A stretch of DNA of 7,737 nt, taken from contig MHYB01000038.1 in the NCBI GenBank assembly GCA_001824635.1, forward strand, positions 5,981-13,717, read 5' to 3'. This document shows, piece by piece, positions 5,021 to 7,737 of this stretch. A model generated the notes under the pieces. The model worked only from the letters and a program-made list of their open reading frames with translations. It was not told the DNA's origin and did no database searches. Position numbers and translations under genes: made by a program. This DNA is from Planctomycetes bacterium GWF2_50_10 (GTDB lineage: Bacteria > Planctomycetota > Phycisphaerae > Sedimentisphaerales > GWF2-50-10). Each line of letters begins with the position of its first letter. Position 1 is the stretch's first letter.

Positions 5021-7737
5021 ATGGCAAAAATTTCAAGTTTAATCATGTCCGGCGTAGTTTGTGCAATTACGTTTCTGGGATCGGCATCAATCGCAGAAAC
5101 AGCCGCTTCTGAGAAGAAGGAAATCTTATCCGCGCGTGATAAGAATAGCCGTCTGTGGGAAATCACCAAGCAGCAGGAAGTAATTGATCCGATCACAAAG
5201 GAACCTAACATTGTTGAAGTCAAATCTTCTATCCGCGAAAAGGGGTGCGGCATATGTTATAAAGACGGCCAGGGCAAATGGCAGCTTACCGACACGAAAT
5301 GGAAGCAGACTGCTCAAGGGTATGTAATAAACAAAGCCAATTACGAACTCTCGATAGGAAATACCGCCGCCTCGTATCTTTCCTATACCGTCGACGGCAG
5401 AGTGATGCAGTTGAGGCCGTCCGGCTTGTTTGTTACGGATGGGAACAATTCCGTACTGGCTGCAAAGCTTGACATCAAATCGACAGCCCAGATCGACCCC
5501 GCAAGACCTAATGTGCTTGTTTTTAAAAATGCGATCGGCAATGGCATCGACCTTGAATATGAAGCCCAGCCGGGTGGCTATCACCAGAATATTATATTTG
5601 AAACAAAACCTGCTGTTCCTGCAACGATGAATAAATCAAAAGCACAATTTCGCCTTTATACCGAGTTGGGCTTTGATGAGGAATCGACTAAATCGCTCAA
5701 AATAGAAACGGAGGAAATTGATGCGGATTCCAATTCTGCTTCTGTAACAAAGAGCAAAACGACAGCTATTTCTGAATTGCGCGAGACAAGATCGAGCAAA
5801 TCAAATATCCGTTTTGTTGAGGGTACAGACAACGGCTCCCGAATCAGTTATCAATTTACAGAGTCAAAGATATTAAATCGCACTGCCGGCGGCAGGCACA
5901 ATCGGATCGGCGAGGCCCAAAAGCAGCTTATCCATGACAGCGCGGCTAATCCCACCTATCTCGTCGAGAACCTTGATGCATCAGTGCTGGACAAGGCGGA
6001 AAATTCATTTATCTGGGATTACCACATCGTGAATGGCACAATCGGCAACCAGGAATGGTATGCCGATGCGACATATTATGTCAGTTCTGATCTTATCGTA
6101 GGCGACGGCAGCACATTGCGAATTGAGCCGGGCACAATTGTTAAAATATCGCCAAATATAAATCTGTATACAACGGGAACAGGCAGGATAATCGCCCAGG
6201 GCAAGCCTTATGCCTATATCGTCTTCACAAGTTCACGCGATCCCAATATGGGCGATACGATAGACAGCAACAGCATTGCCGACTGGAACTACCTCGGTGT
6301 AGAACAGAACAGCAGGATTGAATTCTGCAAAATCGGATATGCCGCCTACGGCATTAGCATGGGTGTTGGAAGCTCAGAACCTGGCGAAATAAGCAATAAT
6401 ATTTTATATAACTGCGGCAGCGGCCACGGGGATTTCGCAATCTGTGTTTCAAGCGGTTCTGAGGGGGCAACAGCAAAAATTTTCAATAATTTGATTATTA
6501 ATGCAGCCGGTGGGATACAATGCTGTTTATGGAGATACGAACAAGGAGTTCGCGGGAGAGTCGATATACTAAATAATACCATTTGTAATCTTGACGGAAC
6601 AACTGGATATTCTGGAATAGAGCAATATACGTCAGGATACGATTGTTATTACCACAATAATCTGTTTGCTGGTTATATAAGTGGTATTGGCGTTATTACG
6701 GGAATGTGTTACGAAAGTTATAATGGATTTTATCAATGTACACATATGCATTATATGGGTGGGCTTGAATTGGCGGATGTAACTGATGTAAATCTGACAA
6801 CGTCGCCTTTTGATTCCGTCAAGACCCAGCTTGGCAGATATTATCTCAATACCAATCCAAATGGCGGCGAAAGACTTAAAGATGCCGGCATCGGGAATGT
6901 ATCCGATTATTATTCCGATCCGTGCTCATGGAGCGTTTATCCTGTTTCCGATTCCAATCATTTGTTTACTACGAACACAACGTTCACGACCGACAAAACA
7001 TGGCAGCCCAATTATCAGACCTGCGACATTGGTAATGTTGCTATCGGATATCATCATCCCCGAGTTGATTATGTTATATGTGAAGCCAAGGTTCAAGTTA
7101 ATAGTGGAAAGACCTTAACCATAGCTCCCGGCACTGTTACTGCGATAGACGGAGAAGACTGGCCAAATGGCCTTTATGTCGTCGGAAAAGTCATAACTAA
7201 CGGAACTGCTACTCAGCCGAATGTTTTTACTTCACGACAACTCGCTACTTCCAATTGGGAAAGGGCCAGGGTAGTCTCGGACTACGATCCTGCTACCTAT
7301 TGTGTATTTCTGCCTTACGGTTCGAGTAACGATTCTGAATTTAATTTTACTCGCTTTCAAGGTTTTTATAACGCCTTAAATATAGGTTCAGGCGTGGAAC
7401 TTAAAAAGCCTGTTCATGACTGTGTATTCCAGCAGAACTCATATGCATGTTTCAATGATTTCGTCATATTGTATATGTATCCGAATTACACAGAGTATCA
7501 AAACAATATATTCAAAAATAATTATTACGCTATTACTGCCTCAAGTTCCGAATTGTGCAAGTTTAAGTCGTTCAATAACGCTTTTGATCGAAATAGTTGT
7601 GCTATATGTGGTGATGGTTGCGAAAATGAAGTTTCAGAGGTCAAAAACTGTGTTTTTACAAATAATCCAGTTGCGATAGAATATTTCACAAATTTATCCG
7701 AGTCGTATAATGCATTTTATAACAATACCACTCATAT
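5021..7737 (+). CDS. Large secreted parallel beta-helix protein (partial, C-terminus off window)
   Basis: 905 complete codons, open at the right edge. Residues 1-25 form a Sec signal peptide with hydrophobic core 8-20 and likely cleavage after SIA25, so the product is exported. Residues about 35-200 form a beta-rich N-terminal domain ending in GNGIDLEYEAQPGGYHQNII (173-192), a pattern ('gvDl.Ye..pgg..e.i') also seen at the start of RHS-type and other large surface proteins. A charged, Ser/Lys/Glu-rich stretch spans 215-300. Two PGT-type modules follow: LRIEPGTIVKI to YIVFTSS (366-405) and LTIAPGTVTAI to NVFTSRQ (699-740). Between and after them are parallel beta-helix rungs with Asn ladders: NNILYN (459), NNLIIN (489), NNTICN (518), NNLFAG (546), NNIFKN (828), NNAFDR (852), NNPVAI (881). 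DIGNVAIGYHHP (669-680) looks like a module end. Mature part has about 22 cysteines. No catalytic motif is seen; a cell-surface, adhesion or polysaccharide-binding role is inference. Single gene with long leader. Confidence 0.85.
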   Translation, partial: MAKISSLIMSGVVCAITFLGSASIAETAASEKKEILSARDKNSRLWEITKQQEVIDPITKEPNIVEVKSSIREKGCGICYKDGQGKWQLTDTKWKQTAQGYVINKANYELSIGNTAASYLSYTVDGRVMQLRPSGLFVTDGNNSVLAAKLDIKSTAQIDPARPNVLVFKNAIGNGIDLEYEAQPGGYHQNIIFETKPAVPATMNKSKAQFRLYTELGFDEESTKSLKIETEEIDADSNSASVTKSKTTAISELRETRSSKSNIRFVEGTDNGSRISYQFTESKILNRTAGGRHNRIGEAQKQLIHDSAANPTYLVENLDASVLDKAENSFIWDYHIVNGTIGNQEWYADATYYVSSDLIVGDGSTLRIEPGTIVKISPNINLYTTGTGRIIAQGKPYAYIVFTSSRDPNMGDTIDSNSIADWNYLGVEQNSRIEFCKIGYAAYGISMGVGSSEPGEISNNILYNCGSGHGDFAICVSSGSEGATAKIFNNLIINAAGGIQCCLWRYEQGVRGRVDILNNTICNLDGTTGYSGIEQYTSGYDCYYHNNLFAGYISGIGVITGMCYESYNGFYQCTHMHYMGGLELADVTDVNLTTSPFDSVKTQLGRYYLNTNPNGGERLKDAGIGNVSDYYSDPCSWSVYPVSDSNHLFTTNTTFTTDKTWQPNYQTCDIGNVAIGYHHPRVDYVICEAKVQVNSGKTLTIAPGTVTAIDGEDWPNGLYVVGKVITNGTATQPNVFTSRQLATSNWERARVVSDYDPATYCVFLPYGSSNDSEFNFTRFQGFYNALNIGSGVELKKPVHDCVFQQNSYACFNDFVILYMYPNYTEYQNNIFKNNYYAITASSSELCKFKSFNNAFDRNSCAICGDGCENEVSEVKNCVFTNNPVAIEYFTNLSESYNAFYNNTTH

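Noticed and set aside
5126..5584. Minus-strand 152-codon frame at 5126-5584 and plus-strand frames at 6810-7118 and 7416-7679
   Set aside because: All lie inside the continuous 905-codon secreted protein frame, which has a signal peptide and repeat structure; these are shadows.

Overview
The window looks like a chromosomal segment from a Gram-negative, LPS-making bacterium of the PVC/Planctomycetota type, most likely a Phycisphaerae-like lineage. This is inference from gene content, with no marker gene present: a Kdo/LPS operon, an HU-like protein with a DUF4469-type C-terminal domain, and a very long exported beta-helix protein with PGT-type repeats and a GYHHP module end.

Region by region. 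(1) 1-3009, minus strand: a compact operon read right to left, kdsD (arabinose-5-phosphate isomerase), kdsC (Kdo-8-phosphate phosphatase) and an lptC-like gene that runs off the left edge. Gaps are 1 and 7 bases. KdsD makes A5P, KdsC performs the last dephosphorylation giving free Kdo, and LptC belongs to the bridge that moves finished LPS to the outer membrane, so one transcript links Kdo supply and LPS export. (2) 3010-3386: a divergent intergenic region with a candidate kdsD promoter, a short heptamer repeat, and an extended -10 promoter plus a GC hairpin for the gene to the right. (3) 3387-4124, plus strand: a 245-residue HU-like DNA-binding protein with a DUF4469-like C-terminal domain, closed by a clear intrinsic terminator (4146-4172). 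(4) 4173-5020: about 850 bases without a gene but full of structure: a 7-nt periodic repeat (4194-4276), a strongly diverged tandem array of about 13 units with a 22-nt period (4349-4636), an AT-rich stretch with a candidate promoter, then a possible leader with two mutually exclusive pairings, a 16-bp inverted repeat and a small hairpin followed by T6. (5) 5021-7737, plus strand: at least 905 codons of a secreted parallel beta-helix protein, open at the right edge.

The two longest genes, lptC-like (1-1501, minus) and the beta-helix gene (5021-7737, plus), are both cut by the window edges. The least explained part is the non-coding stretch 4194-4950: the period-22 array and the switch-like inverted repeats do not match any element I can name.
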